A stretch of DNA of 64,000 nucleotides from Roseburia hominis A2-183 (lineage in GTDB: Bacteria; Bacillota; Clostridia; Lachnospirales; Lachnospiraceae), in contig NC_015977.1 of the NCBI RefSeq assembly GCF_000225345.1, positions 3,472,001-3,536,000 of the forward strand. Reading direction: 5' to 3'. Made by a program: the position numbers and the translations under genes. The notes under the pieces are model-generated. The model saw nothing but the letters and a program-made list of their open reading frames with translations. It did not search any database and was not told the origin of the DNA. This document shows, in pieces, positions 8,386-16,775 of this stretch (positions are counted from its first letter, which is position 1; every line of letters starts with the position of its first letter).

Positions 8386-8412
8386 ACGAATGGCACATCT
8401 GATACCATTCGT
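8386..8412 (-). terminator. Terminator after the mgsA remnant
   Basis: ACGAATGG (8386-8393) pairs with CCATTCGT (8405-8412) over an 11-nt loop; on the minus strand it is followed by seven T residues. It ends leftward transcription coming from 8480-8695, upstream of the XRE regulator. Confidence 0.7.
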
Positions 8413-8479
8413 CTTTATCTGCTCTATATTCTGTTGTAAATTCTATTAGCGGACAGTTTTTGGCTATTTATCATATCCA

Positions 8480-8649
8480 TCACTGCATTTCTTTTACTCT
8501 GACATCCACTGTATTTTTAAAATTTTCAATCTGATGTGAATACTGTTCATTCATAAGCGTGGAATGAATCATAAAATCCGCTGTTGCAATATTATTTGCA
8601 ATCGGTATATTTTGGATATTTGTAAAATGGCAAAAGCCACATAAATTTT
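8480..8649 (-). pseudogene. mgsA: Methylglyoxal synthase C-terminal remnant
   Basis: About 56 codons on the minus strand end at TGA 8480-8482 and contain NIQNIPIANNIATADFMIHS. This matches the C-terminal substrate/phosphate-binding region of methylglyoxal synthase (NIPVATNVATADF-type in E. coli) and a family-like tail (NTVDVRVKEMQ). The N-terminal two thirds, including the catalytic Asp region, are missing. The frame continues upstream only through a stop at 8648-8650 and then a 15-codon ORF (8648-8695). It is a degraded fragment of a core metabolic gene, which shows that this region was assembled by deletion or insertion. Confidence 0.7.
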
Positions 8650-8695
8650 ACTTTTTTGCAAGTAATTTCATAGCTATATCATTAAGCTTTTTCAT
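8648..8695 (-). CDS. Candidate 15-residue peptide ORF behind a LytTR promoter
   Basis: ATG at 8695 with AAAAAGG upstream encodes MKKLNDIAMKLLAKK, a basic amphipathic peptide, then TAA. It is the first ORF after the promoter and operator at 8756-8789 and is in frame with the mgsA remnant that follows. It may be a real short peptide or the leftover start of a deleted gene. Confidence 0.3.
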   Translation of the reverse strand: MKKLNDIAMKLLAKK

Positions 8696-8755
8696 ATAAA
8701 AACCTTTTTATTTTTCTTTTATATCGACAAGCATCTTATAATATTTCACCTTTTC

Positions 8756-8789
8756 TGCACGAAGTAAGATTTTTTTGCACGAAAAGCAT
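8756..8789 (-). promoter_or_regulatory. LytTR-type operator, leftward
   Basis: TGCACGAAGTAAGA (8756-8769) and TGCACGAAAAGCAT (8776-8789) repeat with a 20-bp period. The sequence just downstream on the minus strand is nearly the same as that following the site at 2545 (GTGCAGAAAAGGT, AAATAT and GTCGATA are shared), so the two are paralogous promoters. It faces the 15-codon ORF and mgsA remnant. Confidence 0.65.
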
Positions 8790-8871
8790 AAAGATGCATT
8801 AAAGACATTAAAGCATAACGTTTTTCTTAATATAAAAAATCTTAGTTTCCTGCTCGATAAAATCAAAAGAA

Positions 8872-8905
8872 TTATACTTCGTGCAATAAATGCGTATTTC
8901 GTGCA
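8872..8905 (+). promoter_or_regulatory. LytTR-type operator, rightward, for the 9004 gene
   Basis: TTATACTTCGTGCA (8872-8885) and GCGTATTTCGTGCA (8892-8905) are reverse complements of the GCACGAAGTA-type repeat, again with a 20-bp period. The reversed orientation points to the gene starting at 9004 on the plus strand. With the site at 8756 it makes a divergent pair about 100 bp apart. Between 8650 and 9003 I see only these two sites and promoter-like AT-rich sequence. Confidence 0.7.
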
Positions 8906-9003
8906 TAGAGAGTGTAAATTTATATTTCTGTATGCTATTATTTTCCAAATAATGTGCATATATATTGAAATTTGTTCATTAGTGGAAGGAGAATTACAAT
9001 TAT

Positions 9004-9597
9004 ATGAAGAAAATTAAGAAAATAATAGCTATTTTATCATTAGCCATGATGCTTGGAATAACTACCATTCCTAATTACGCTTATGCAATGCCATCTGAAG
9101 AAAATGCGGCTATAGATACAGTGGCAGCATATGTTAAGGAAAATGCAGAAGAATTTAGTGATGAAAGAACCCCTATTGAAACCATTTATTTTGCAATAGA
9201 TAAGAATGGAGAGATGACCATAATATCTGGTGAGACAGAAACATATAAGCTGGTTGAGGATGTTATTGTAGGAGGCTATATGTTTTTTGATGATGGGTTA
9301 AAAGGAGTTAATCATTACTATGAGGTACAGATGACCGCAACTGTAATAGATAAAAGCGACTATTTTACATATCATAGTTTATCTGTAAAGCCTAAAAATA
9401 ATTCATCATATTTATCTGCTGTTTCAGCATCTCATGCAAGCTATTTGAGAAAAACTACTGTAAGTGATGCTAAACAGTATTATTATGCTGGAAGTACACC
9501 GAATAATCCATATGTATATGTTAAATCCAGTTTTTCGGTAAATGGAGACACAAGCTACTCAATTCCAGAAAAGAAACTTACTAATCCTATAAAGTAA
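9004..9597 (+). CDS. Exported protein of unknown function under LytTR control
   Basis: A 197-residue secreted protein. A signal peptide (MKKIKKIIAILSLAMMLG, then a cleavage region around YAYAMP) precedes a mature part without recognisable catalytic motifs. AAGGAG lies about 12 nt before the ATG. It stands alone, behind the rightward operator at 8872-8905 and before a strong terminator. The arrangement suggests a quorum-regulated exported product like the one at 1282-1749. Confidence 0.8.
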   Translation: MKKIKKIIAILSLAMMLGITTIPNYAYAMPSEENAAIDTVAAYVKENAEEFSDERTPIETIYFAIDKNGEMTIISGETETYKLVEDVIVGGYMFFDDGLKGVNHYYEVQMTATVIDKSDYFTYHSLSVKPKNNSSYLSAVSASHASYLRKTTVSDAKQYYYAGSTPNNPYVYVKSSFSVNGDTSYSIPEKKLTNPIK

Positions 9598-9709
9598 AAA
9601 CTTAATTTTGTTATCCAATTGGATTGTTGCATTCTGTGATTGCGAATTAACAAGTCAGATTATAGAAAACTCATGAACTTAATAACAGTATAGTTTGCAC
9701 ATTATTTTG

Positions 9710-9736
9710 CCCACCTATATAATTAATATAGGTGGG
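9710..9736 (+). terminator. Terminator after the 9004 gene
   Basis: CCCACCTATAT (9710-9720) and ATATAGGTGGG (9726-9736) form a perfect 11-bp stem with a 5-nt loop followed by ATTTTA. Confidence 0.8.
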
Positions 9737-9769
9737 ATTTTATAGACATTATTTTGATTGGAGATTAAA

Positions 9770-10582
9770 ATGATTGAGATTGTTTTTGATGAAGGAATTG
9801 CAGCTAATTTACGAGTCATTATGCGACAATGTAAAAGAGAACCAGAAAAAATAATTACATATATGAACGAAAAAGGACAGGCAAGTGATGTAGCATTGAA
9901 TGATATATTGTGTTTGCAATTATATCTTGATAAAGGACCCATAAATTGTTGTTTGGATAGCAATTGTAGGAAGAAATTCATTGAAGAAATATATTATGAA
10001 CATTATTCATATATTGATAATCTAAATAGATTTAAAAAAATAAAAAGGCTTGCGAACGAAAAAAATGCATTCAGAATATGGGTGGATAACTTACCTTCTT
10101 CCTTATTGGGATTATATTGTGTTTGTAATGAACTTAAAAATTGTAATGTTAATATTTATGTGATGGATATAAATGTATGTGTTGGAGGCTATGGCAATAT
10201 TTTTTCTTGGACACAAGTGGAGGCAGAAATTATGCTTGGTTTATTGAAGGAAGCGAAAAAATTAACACGATATGAACTAAACGAATGCATAAATAGTTGG
10301 AATAAAAATATTAATTCTAACTGGAATTTGAGAAGCTATATCAATGGAAGCATTGTAAGAATACATGATAACTTTTTTGATGATATTATATTAGGCGTAT
10401 TTTGTGAAAATAAGATTACGACAATCAATAAAATAATTCAGAATCTTTCAGAACATTATTTGGCATGTATAGATGATTATTATATTATTTATAGAATTAG
10501 ATACTTAGTTAAAAAAAATAAGCTGTCCATAATAAAAAATAACAGTAACGCATATTTGACATTAGTACAAAAGAATTTTTAA
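9770..10582 (+). CDS. DUF1835/DUF3658-like protein
   Basis: A 270-residue cytoplasmic protein. The start MIEIVFDEGIAANLRVIM and the mid-region RIWVDNLPSSLLGLYCVC match the general pattern of the Firmicutes DUF1835 family (N-terminal MIEIVF-type strand and a W-x-x-x-x-P-x-x-x-x-GL motif), followed by a DUF3658-like C-terminal part. The biochemical role is not known. ATG at 9770 was chosen because GGAG lies 6 nt upstream; an upstream TTG at 9758 lacks one. It is AT-rich and alone on this strand. Confidence 0.65.
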   Translation: MIEIVFDEGIAANLRVIMRQCKREPEKIITYMNEKGQASDVALNDILCLQLYLDKGPINCCLDSNCRKKFIEEIYYEHYSYIDNLNRFKKIKRLANEKNAFRIWVDNLPSSLLGLYCVCNELKNCNVNIYVMDINVCVGGYGNIFSWTQVEAEIMLGLLKEAKKLTRYELNECINSWNKNINSNWNLRSYINGSIVRIHDNFFDDIILGVFCENKITTINKIIQNLSEHYLACIDDYYIIYRIRYLVKKNKLSIIKNNSNAYLTLVQKNF

Positions 10583-10614
10583 TAAAAATTTTATTTCACT
10601 TTAAATTTGTCCGT

Positions 10615-10763
10615 TTAAGAATAATCAATGATTTTTGGTGCGCCGTACTCGTTCAGATACCGGGCTATCTGATTAAGATTGCCGCTGATCCGCCCGTACT
10701 CGGCTGCTAACCAGCCGACAGCGGCAAGCAATTCATCATTAATAGCGGACACATGGATAACGT
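10615..10763 (-). pseudogene. MobC relaxosome protein C-terminal remnant
   Basis: About 45 minus-strand codons ending at 10615 read LLAAVGWLAAEYGRISGNLN followed by QIARYLNEYG. This is the C-terminal (R-x-G/S-x-NLNQIAR) signature of MobC mobilisation proteins. An in-frame stop lies upstream and the N-terminal DNA-binding half is missing. It is much more GC-rich than its surroundings, so it is a leftover from another mobile element. It differs from the intact mobC of the ICE at 41896. Confidence 0.55.
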
Positions 10764-10809
10764 GGCGGATAGTCGCCCGCTAGATAGCCTGCCGCAAAAA
10801 CAGATATTA

Positions 10810-10836
10810 GGGGAAGTGATTTTTTCTCACTTCCCC
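10810..10836 (-). terminator. Hairpin after the papain-like protease gene
   Basis: GGGGAAGTGA (10810-10819) pairs perfectly with TCACTTCCCC (10827-10836) over a 7-nt A/T loop. It sits 10 bp past the stop of the gene at 10846. The T-tract on the minus strand is weak. Confidence 0.6.
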
Positions 10837-10845
10837 AGCAACATC

Positions 10846-11949
10846 TTATTTCCAGTTATAAATGCTGGTATACCATTTATATGTTCTTGTTCCTGTTACA
10901 TAGGTGACATCACTACCGCTATCTTTTTTGGTAAGGGTTATGCTACTACTTTGCCACGGATTTAATACAGTATATTTTGAAGAACTATATCCAATTAGAG
11001 TTAAAGCGTGGTATTTTTTTCCTTCATCAGATTTCCGCTGCATTTGCATATATATTGGGCGATAACCATTGATTTCTGTCTTAACTGATGAATAGCTTAG
11101 AGGGTTTCCAGACTTGGGAGATAACCCATGATTTTTTGCAACAGAAATAACTTCTGAATTAGTTAGTCCTTCATTTTTAGCAGAGCCTAACGCTTCTTTT
11201 GTAACACCTTTTGCTGTTAAAGAAGTTCCCTTTTTGTAGTTAATAATCGCAGCAGTAACCGCAGCACCGCACCATTCTTTCTGTGTACCATTAAAAGTCC
11301 CGTCATCTGTTTGAGGAACGCATACAACGCCTAACGGACTAGGATTGCTTGATTCCATAAGGGAAATACTATTTCCATCTGTTTCTGAAAGTACATTTGT
11401 AATATTAACAATATTACCAGTAATACTTTCATTCATCAAAGAAACGGTATTTTCAATTTCACTATCCGGTGTAAGTGGCTCTACAAAATCATTTACTACT
11501 GCAAAAAATCCAGCATTATTGGAAACTAGACTAATAGGAGAACTTTGAGAGCTTACATTCTGTAATTCATTTAACTTTTCAGCCATTAAATTTTCGTCAA
11601 GCTGTGTGTAATATTCACCATTTTCGTCATAGATGGTGAGCATTGCAAAAATTTCACCATTTTCCATAACAGGAAAATCGTAAATTCGGTTAGTACCATC
11701 AGATTCTTGAATATTAATAGGATAGCCCAAAGTATATTGTGCTTCTCCCGCATTAATTCCGTTAGAACTTAAATGATGGGAGAGAAATTCGGGGAACTCC
11801 TCTTTTGCATATTCAAGAATTTCTTCAGGAGTTTCTTCAGTGACAACATAGCACCCACTGGTATTTTCTGCTGCAAAAGCAGATATACTACAAACTCCTA
11901 ATATAAGTGTTAAAGATAATATACCAGAAATAATTTTTTTAAATTTCAT
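10846..11949 (-). CDS. Secreted papain-like (C39_2/staphopain-type) cysteine protease
   Basis: A 367-residue exported protein. The signal peptide is MKFKKIISGILSLTLILG with cleavage near AFAAENT. A propeptide-like region of about 170 residues is followed by a papain-fold domain. The catalytic Cys is in KEWCGAAVTAA, the catalytic His in KYHALTLIGY and the Asn in VLNPWQ. The layout is that of bacteriocin-peptidase-like C39_2 or staphopain proteins secreted as zymogens. Substrate unknown. It is flanked by its own hairpin and is not obviously in an operon. Confidence 0.85.
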   Translation of the reverse strand: MKFKKIISGILSLTLILGVCSISAFAAENTSGCYVVTEETPEEILEYAKEEFPEFLSHHLSSNGINAGEAQYTLGYPINIQESDGTNRIYDFPVMENGEIFAMLTIYDENGEYYTQLDENLMAEKLNELQNVSSQSSPISLVSNNAGFFAVVNDFVEPLTPDSEIENTVSLMNESITGNIVNITNVLSETDGNSISLMESSNPSPLGVVCVPQTDDGTFNGTQKEWCGAAVTAAIINYKKGTSLTAKGVTKEALGSAKNEGLTNSEVISVAKNHGLSPKSGNPLSYSSVKTEINGYRPIYMQMQRKSDEGKKYHALTLIGYSSSKYTVLNPWQSSSITLTKKDSGSDVTYVTGTRTYKWYTSIYNWK

Positions 11950-12045
11950 AATTGTACCTCATTTCTAATTTAGTTTTTTTAACAAGCAAATCCTATAAAT
12001 ACATTGGAATCGCCCTTTTCAAAACAACGTACATATCAAATTAAA

Positions 12046-12089
12046 AATGATGGTTTTAGAATACCCTCTTTAGCCCTAAAACCATCATT
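12046..12089 (-). terminator. Terminator of the 13203-12095 operon
   Basis: AATGATGGTTTTAG (12046-12059) and CTAAAACCATCATT (12076-12089) form a perfect 14-bp stem, followed on the minus strand by TTTTTAATTTG. Confidence 0.85.
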
Positions 12090-12094
12090 GAAAA

Positions 12095-12412
12095 TCATTT
12101 CTTTAAATCGATCCGATTTCCATTCCTATCTACTATGTAAATATATGTAGGGGGAGTATCTAAAGCTGATCCGCTTAAATACAAATAAAAGCCGTTCGGT
12201 AACTCGTATTGATAAATATAATTCCCACTTCCTATATCTTGATAGGTATATTTTTCAAAATCTTCCCATGTGACGTTGTTAATACCTTTTGATTTAATTA
12301 TAGAATTGACAATATCCATTGATAAATGGGAAGTAGATGATTGATGTACGAAAAACACTCCTATCACCAAAACAATCAATACTATAAATATACTAACATA
12401 TCTTTTCATCAT
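12095..12412 (-). CDS. Small membrane-anchored protein of unknown function
   Basis: 105 residues. The N-terminal hydrophobic segment (YVSIFIVLIVLVIGVFFV) is a signal anchor or signal peptide; the rest is an extracytoplasmic domain without recognisable motifs. The start codon overlaps the stop of the upstream secreted protein gene (ATGATGA), so the two are translationally coupled. The pairing suggests a partner, chaperone or immunity-type role, but nothing in the sequence proves it. Confidence 0.7.
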   Translation of the reverse strand: MMKRYVSIFIVLIVLVIGVFFVHQSSTSHLSMDIVNSIIKSKGINNVTWEDFEKYTYQDIGSGNYIYQYELPNGFYLYLSGSALDTPPTYIYIVDRNGNRIDLKK

Positions 12413-13203
12413 CTATTAGTATATTTTACTAAATAATATCCGCAAAATGTGGAATAATTTAGTCCTGAGCCATAATTTCGGTCACAAGATTGAGGGTCTG
12501 TAATTTTCTTTCCACTTGCATCAACATTAGAAACTTTTAAATAACCTTGTTTATGCGACCAATAGCCATCTCTATTTTGTACATACCAGTGATAATCAGA
12601 ATTAGGAGCGATAACTAAGGCAACTTTGTATTGATTCTTTCCCGGAGTTGCATTTTTACTTGAATTTGTAATTTCACGTCCGCTACCTAAATATGGACCA
12701 TCAGCTTTAACAGCTTTTTCAATCGCACTTTTTGTTAAAGACGTATAACGCTTACCTGATGGATCGCCTGGCTGTAATTTGCCTTCTGTTGTTTTTAATA
12801 CGTCCATAGCGTAAGCATAGCAATTTGCCCGTCTAATGTTTTCATCTTTATTCCAATAATCAGGATTATAGACAGGCTCATATCCACTTGTTGGAAGAAG
12901 CGAAGTTTCAAGTGGCATAGGAATGTCAATATCTAAAGCTGTGGCATCAACGGTTGTTGTGGTTGTGCATGGAGTAGGTGATGCCAATTCCAATGGCTCA
13001 TGACTTACCATTTCCTTTAAATCATCAGATAAGCCATTATACCATTCTAACCAGTCAAGAGTTTCTTGTGATAACTCGGTTGCTTTGAAGGACCGCCCAT
13101 TGTAAACAACTGAATCATCAGTGTCATTTGCTGCAAAAGCGACTGTTGACATCATAAGGGTTAACGTCAACATCGTAGCAATTACTGATAAAAACTTTTT
13201 CAT
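12409..13203 (-). CDS. Secreted protein with Cys/His motifs, possible cysteine-hydrolase fold
   Basis: A 264-residue exported protein. The signal peptide is MKKFLSVIATMLTLTLMMS, with a cleavage region AFAANDT. After a ~100-residue acidic/Pro-Thr region comes a domain with RANCYAYAMD and DYHWYVQNRDGYWSHKQG. A Cys near an alpha helix followed by a His-containing strand resembles NlpC/P60- or papain-like hydrolases, but I do not recognise the family. It heads a two-gene operon with the anchored protein at 12095-12412. Confidence 0.75.
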   Translation of the reverse strand: MKKFLSVIATMLTLTLMMSTVAFAANDTDDSVVYNGRSFKATELSQETLDWLEWYNGLSDDLKEMVSHEPLELASPTPCTTTTTVDATALDIDIPMPLETSLLPTSGYEPVYNPDYWNKDENIRRANCYAYAMDVLKTTEGKLQPGDPSGKRYTSLTKSAIEKAVKADGPYLGSGREITNSSKNATPGKNQYKVALVIAPNSDYHWYVQNRDGYWSHKQGYLKVSNVDASGKKITDPQSCDRNYGSGLNYSTFCGYYLVKYTNR

Positions 13204-13468
13204 AAAGTTTTCCTCCTTTCAAAAATCCAGACTAACCGCACTATCAAACAGCTTTTATTTATAATTATAATACCACACAAATCGACATTTGTAAATACAG
13301 GATACTGAATATAATTTCCAATAACTTGAAATATCTTTATTTTTATGCACAATATCCAAAATTAACTGTAAATTTTGAGTTTATTTTTTTTCCACAAAAG
13401 ATTTAGGAATAGTGGGCTGCTACCTATGAAATTCTTGTGTATTACTTTACCGCACATGAGCATTAAAT

Positions 13469-13510
13469 GCTGGAATGTCAGTCAAGGTAAGGATTCCAGC
13501 CTTAACTGAC
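13469..13510. other. Interleaved inverted repeats (A-B-A'-B')
   Basis: GCTGGAAT (13469-13476) pairs with ATTCCAGC (13493-13500), and GTCAGTCAAGG (13477-13487) pairs with CCTTAACTGAC (13500-13510, one G-U pair in the minus RNA). The two stems interleave, so they can form a pseudoknot or exclude each other. Apart from this, the 13204-13625 stretch has no gene that I can support. Confidence 0.45.
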
Positions 13511-13625
13511 AATTCTTGCATTTGATATAATCAGAGAACAATTCACCGAAACACCTACACAGTTTTTTTCCACTCATAATGTCAAAATAACTTCCACATC
13601 TCTTCTAAATTCCAGTCGGCTATTC

Positions 13626-15331
13626 TTATTGTCTTAATTTAAATACCGAAACCATACCACTAAGTGTAGTAGCCTGAGCTGTAAGTTCTTCACTTGTCGC
13701 TGATGTTTCCTGTGCCGCAGCCGAATTATTCTGAACAACTTCAGCAATTCTTTCTGCGGTTACCTCTACCTGTTCCATACTGTCTGCCTGTTCAATGGAA
13801 ATTTCTTTTATTTTTTCGCACTGTCTGCAATCGCCTGTATGCCATCCACAACTTCTCTCAATGAAGTTGAGGCTTTCTCTGCATACATATTTCCATCTCC
13901 AACCTCATGAATAGCCGCTTCAATAAGTGCTTTTGAATCCACCGCTGATTTTGCACTCTGTTCTGCAAGGTTTCTGATCTGATCCGCAACAACAGCAAAA
14001 CCTTTTCCGGCTTCTCCGGCTCTTGCTGTCTCAATCTAAGCATTTAATGAAAGAAGATTTGTCTGGCTTGCAATATCTTCAATCTGTGTGATAATTGCTC
14101 CTATCTTCTCAGAGGTTTCATTTATGCGTGACATAGCCTGCACTAATACTTCCATATCTCCACGACTGCCTTCTGCAATCTCCGCATACTTATAGGCTTC
14201 ATCGTAAGCTGTTCCCAATTCTTCTGCTGTTGTTTTTATTCCGCTTGTAAGTTCATTGATAGTTGCCTGCATTTCCTCAACCGATGCCGCCTGATCCGTT
14301 GCGCCTTCTGCTAAAGACTGTGCCGCTTCTGCAAGATTTGTGGAACCTGTAAGAACCTGCCCCGATGCATCATCTACCCCTCTTACAGTTGTATCAATCT
14401 CCTCATTCATTTTTCTTATGCCTGTCAGCAAACCGGTAAATGCTCCTGTATATACTTCCTCACACTCTGTATCAATCGCAAAATTACCATCTGACATTTC
14501 ATTTAACATTCTGCCAGAATCTTTAATGATAACTCTGATTCTGTCTGACATTGCAGATACACCAGACACAAGTTCCTTAATTTCATCCTCAGACTCAACC
14601 GTTGGAAGTGGAGAATCTATGTCACCCTCTGCAAATGTAATAAATCTGTCCTTTAATTCATTTAATGGTTTTTCAATGCTCTTTGATATTGCAACAGAAA
14701 GACTGTTTGAATAAATCGTTGATACTGCAATTACAATTATTATAATTGTCAATGCAGCTATCATAATCGTTCTCAACTGTGCACGTTCAGCATTTCCCAA
14801 TGAAATATTCAAAGCCATAAGTTTCTGTAAAGCATCATTCAACGCCTGATACTTTGGTGCTGCTTCATCGGTCATCATCTGCTGAGCCTGTAATGATTTC
14901 GCAGTATCAGTCGTTGCACCGACCTCAATTACTTTTGCATCCACTTCCTTATACTCTGCCCATGCTTTATCAATAGCGTCCATGCAGGCAGTTCCCTCTT
15001 TTGTTATCATTGTTGGGCGTATTTTTTCCAAATATTCCTCAAACGATTTAACAGCCTGTTCATGCTGTTCTTTCATACTTTCAATGAGACTATCTGAATC
15101 ATAACCTACAATACCTCTTGAGGCAGCCCTTACTTCCGCTGATTCATTCATTGCCATAGCAATGTCTCCCTGTGGATACGCATAATTATCCAGTATCGTT
15201 CCATAGTTGTTTATCGTATAAAGCATAATCACTACAACCAGTGCTGATAATATTCCAAAAATGAGAATAATCTGTCTGAAAGATTTTTTCAGTCGTGCAC
15301 CAATCTTCATTTTGTTAAGTTTCTTAAACAT
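13626..15331 (-). pseudogene. Methyl-accepting chemotaxis protein, inactivated by a stop and a frameshift
   Basis: A complete-length chemotaxis receptor reading: short cytoplasmic N-terminus, transmembrane helix, four-helix-bundle sensor (~residues 50-190), second transmembrane helix, HAMP and signalling domain. Within the signalling hairpin tip the codon in [27 protein letters not shown] is TAG (rc at 14037-14039; usually Ser or Ala). About 70 codons later a run of A residues lacks one base (near 13814), shifting the frame before the final ISIEQADSMEQVEVTAERI segment. Translation would stop before the CheA-coupling tip, so the product cannot signal. ATG at 15331 has AAGGAG 9 nt upstream. Confidence 0.85.
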
Positions 15332-15438
15332 TTGTCTTGTCTCCTTCCTAATGGATAAAATGGTTCTTTGTTGTCCCATCAATATGTATATATACAAGTC
15401 AATATATGACCGTACATCAAGGTGGTTTCAATATAAAA

Positions 15439-15480
15439 GGCACATTTCAATTATGCACTAACGCATAACCAAAATGTGCC
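15439..15480 (-). terminator. Long two-part hairpin upstream of the chemotaxis pseudogene
   Basis: GGCACATTT (15439-15447) pairs with AAATGTGCC (15472-15480), enclosing TTATGC (15451-15456) with GCATAA (15463-15468). On the minus strand it is followed by TTTTATATTG. It may end leftward transcription coming from the ICE before it reaches the receptor gene. Confidence 0.5.
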
Positions 15481-15518
15481 ATATACAATCAGATCATGCC
15501 AAAAGAAAACAGACTTAT

Positions 15519-15592
<74 letters not shown>

Positions 15593-15792
15593 GAGATTAT
15601 ATGTATCAGCCTGCATATATGCAACCCATTTCTGTGTTTTTTTCGTATAAAATTTATTACTTGCAAAATTTTATACATAACCACAGTCCATCTATCTTAC
15701 TCAAAGGATAACTTATTCCTCGATAAATTACTCGCCATTTCTTGCATTTTTTTATATTTTCGCCATTTTTTGCCTGCTATTAAAACAAATAA

Positions 15793-15826
15793 AAAGGACG
15801 CAGGATTTTACTCCCACGCCCCTAAA
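15793..15826 (-). terminator. Terminator at the left end of the ICE operon
   Basis: GGACGCAGGA and the following TCCCACGCCCC can fold into an imperfect GC-rich stem directly after the stop of the gene at 15828; the minus strand continues CCTTTTTATTTG. Confidence 0.5.
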
Positions 15827-15827
15827 C

Positions 15828-16724
15828 TTATCTGGCTTTATCTTCTCTGACTTTTGGCAGCTCCTTCCCCGCCGTTTCCTGCTTTGCCTCCGATGTCTTT
15901 CTTGCCTCAAAAGCATCTGCATTATACTTGTACTCCTGTGGTTCAGCTACCATCGGTGAATAGATGATCTCTCTTTCTGTATCCGGTGCTTTCTGTTCCT
16001 TATCCTTTGTCTGCTCCATACGCTTTTCCTTATCAAGCTGCACATTCATAGCCAGATTATCCAGCTTATCAATCGAAGCATCCAGATGCAGCTCCATTGA
16101 TACAAGCAATTTTCTCACTGCTTTCATAGGGGCAAGTGCCGCCTTTGTGAGAGGGTGTTTCTGTTCCTTCTGTGAATAATCCATCTCCGGTTTATCTGCA
16201 AAGGTACGGAACGCATTGTTTACGGTCTGACCAGCTTCACGGAATCCCTTTGCAAGAAGTGCTGTCCTTGCAATATCCCTGTCTGTAGATACAATCGTAT
16301 CTTTTACCACTGTTCTGACATTGAGAAGTCTTTTCTTAATTCCTACAAATTCTGTCACCCTGTAAAGTGCCGCCCTGCCCTTTGCCTTTGTTTCATCAAC
16401 AATATTCTTGGCAGTAGATTTTACCTGTACCTTTATCTCAGATACCTGTGACTTTATCTGCTCACATCTGGCATTGAGTCGCTCCTGTGCTTCTGTTAAT
16501 GCTTTTTTTGCATTATTGATAAGGGTATCTTCCTGCATTTTCTTGATTTGGTCCTGCATACTGGTAAGTTCTTCTGTCATAGACGCAATCTTTTTCTCCA
16601 GACCATCCACATAGGTGCATATCTCAAATACATCATTTGCCGGCTCTTTCATAGCATTCTTTTTTAATAGGTCAAGAAGTTCCCTTATGATCTCCTCATT
16701 GGTAAGTGTCTTTTCTGCTTCCAT
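15828..16724 (-). CDS. ICE-associated coiled-coil protein (DUF6674-like)
   Basis: A 298-residue soluble, highly charged helical protein with a coiled-coil region (GLEKKIASMTEELTSMQDQI and following) and Lys/Glu-rich ends. It resembles the DUF6674 family found next to conjugation genes in Lachnospiraceae elements; the assignment is from memory and not certain. AAGGAGG lies 8 nt before the ATG. It is the last gene of the long ICE operon. Function unknown. Confidence 0.65.
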   Translation of the reverse strand: MEAEKTLTNEEIIRELLDLLKKNAMKEPANDVFEICTYVDGLEKKIASMTEELTSMQDQIKKMQEDTLINNAKKALTEAQERLNARCEQIKSQVSEIKVQVKSTAKNIVDETKAKGRAALYRVTEFVGIKKRLLNVRTVVKDTIVSTDRDIARTALLAKGFREAGQTVNNAFRTFADKPEMDYSQKEQKHPLTKAALAPMKAVRKLLVSMELHLDASIDKLDNLAMNVQLDKEKRMEQTKDKEQKAPDTEREIIYSPMVAEPQEYKYNADAFEARKTSEAKQETAGKELPKVREDKAR

Positions 16725-16775
16725 CTGCTTTTCCTCCTTATAAACGGGGCAGCTCCTGCCGCCCCTTAACCTTAA

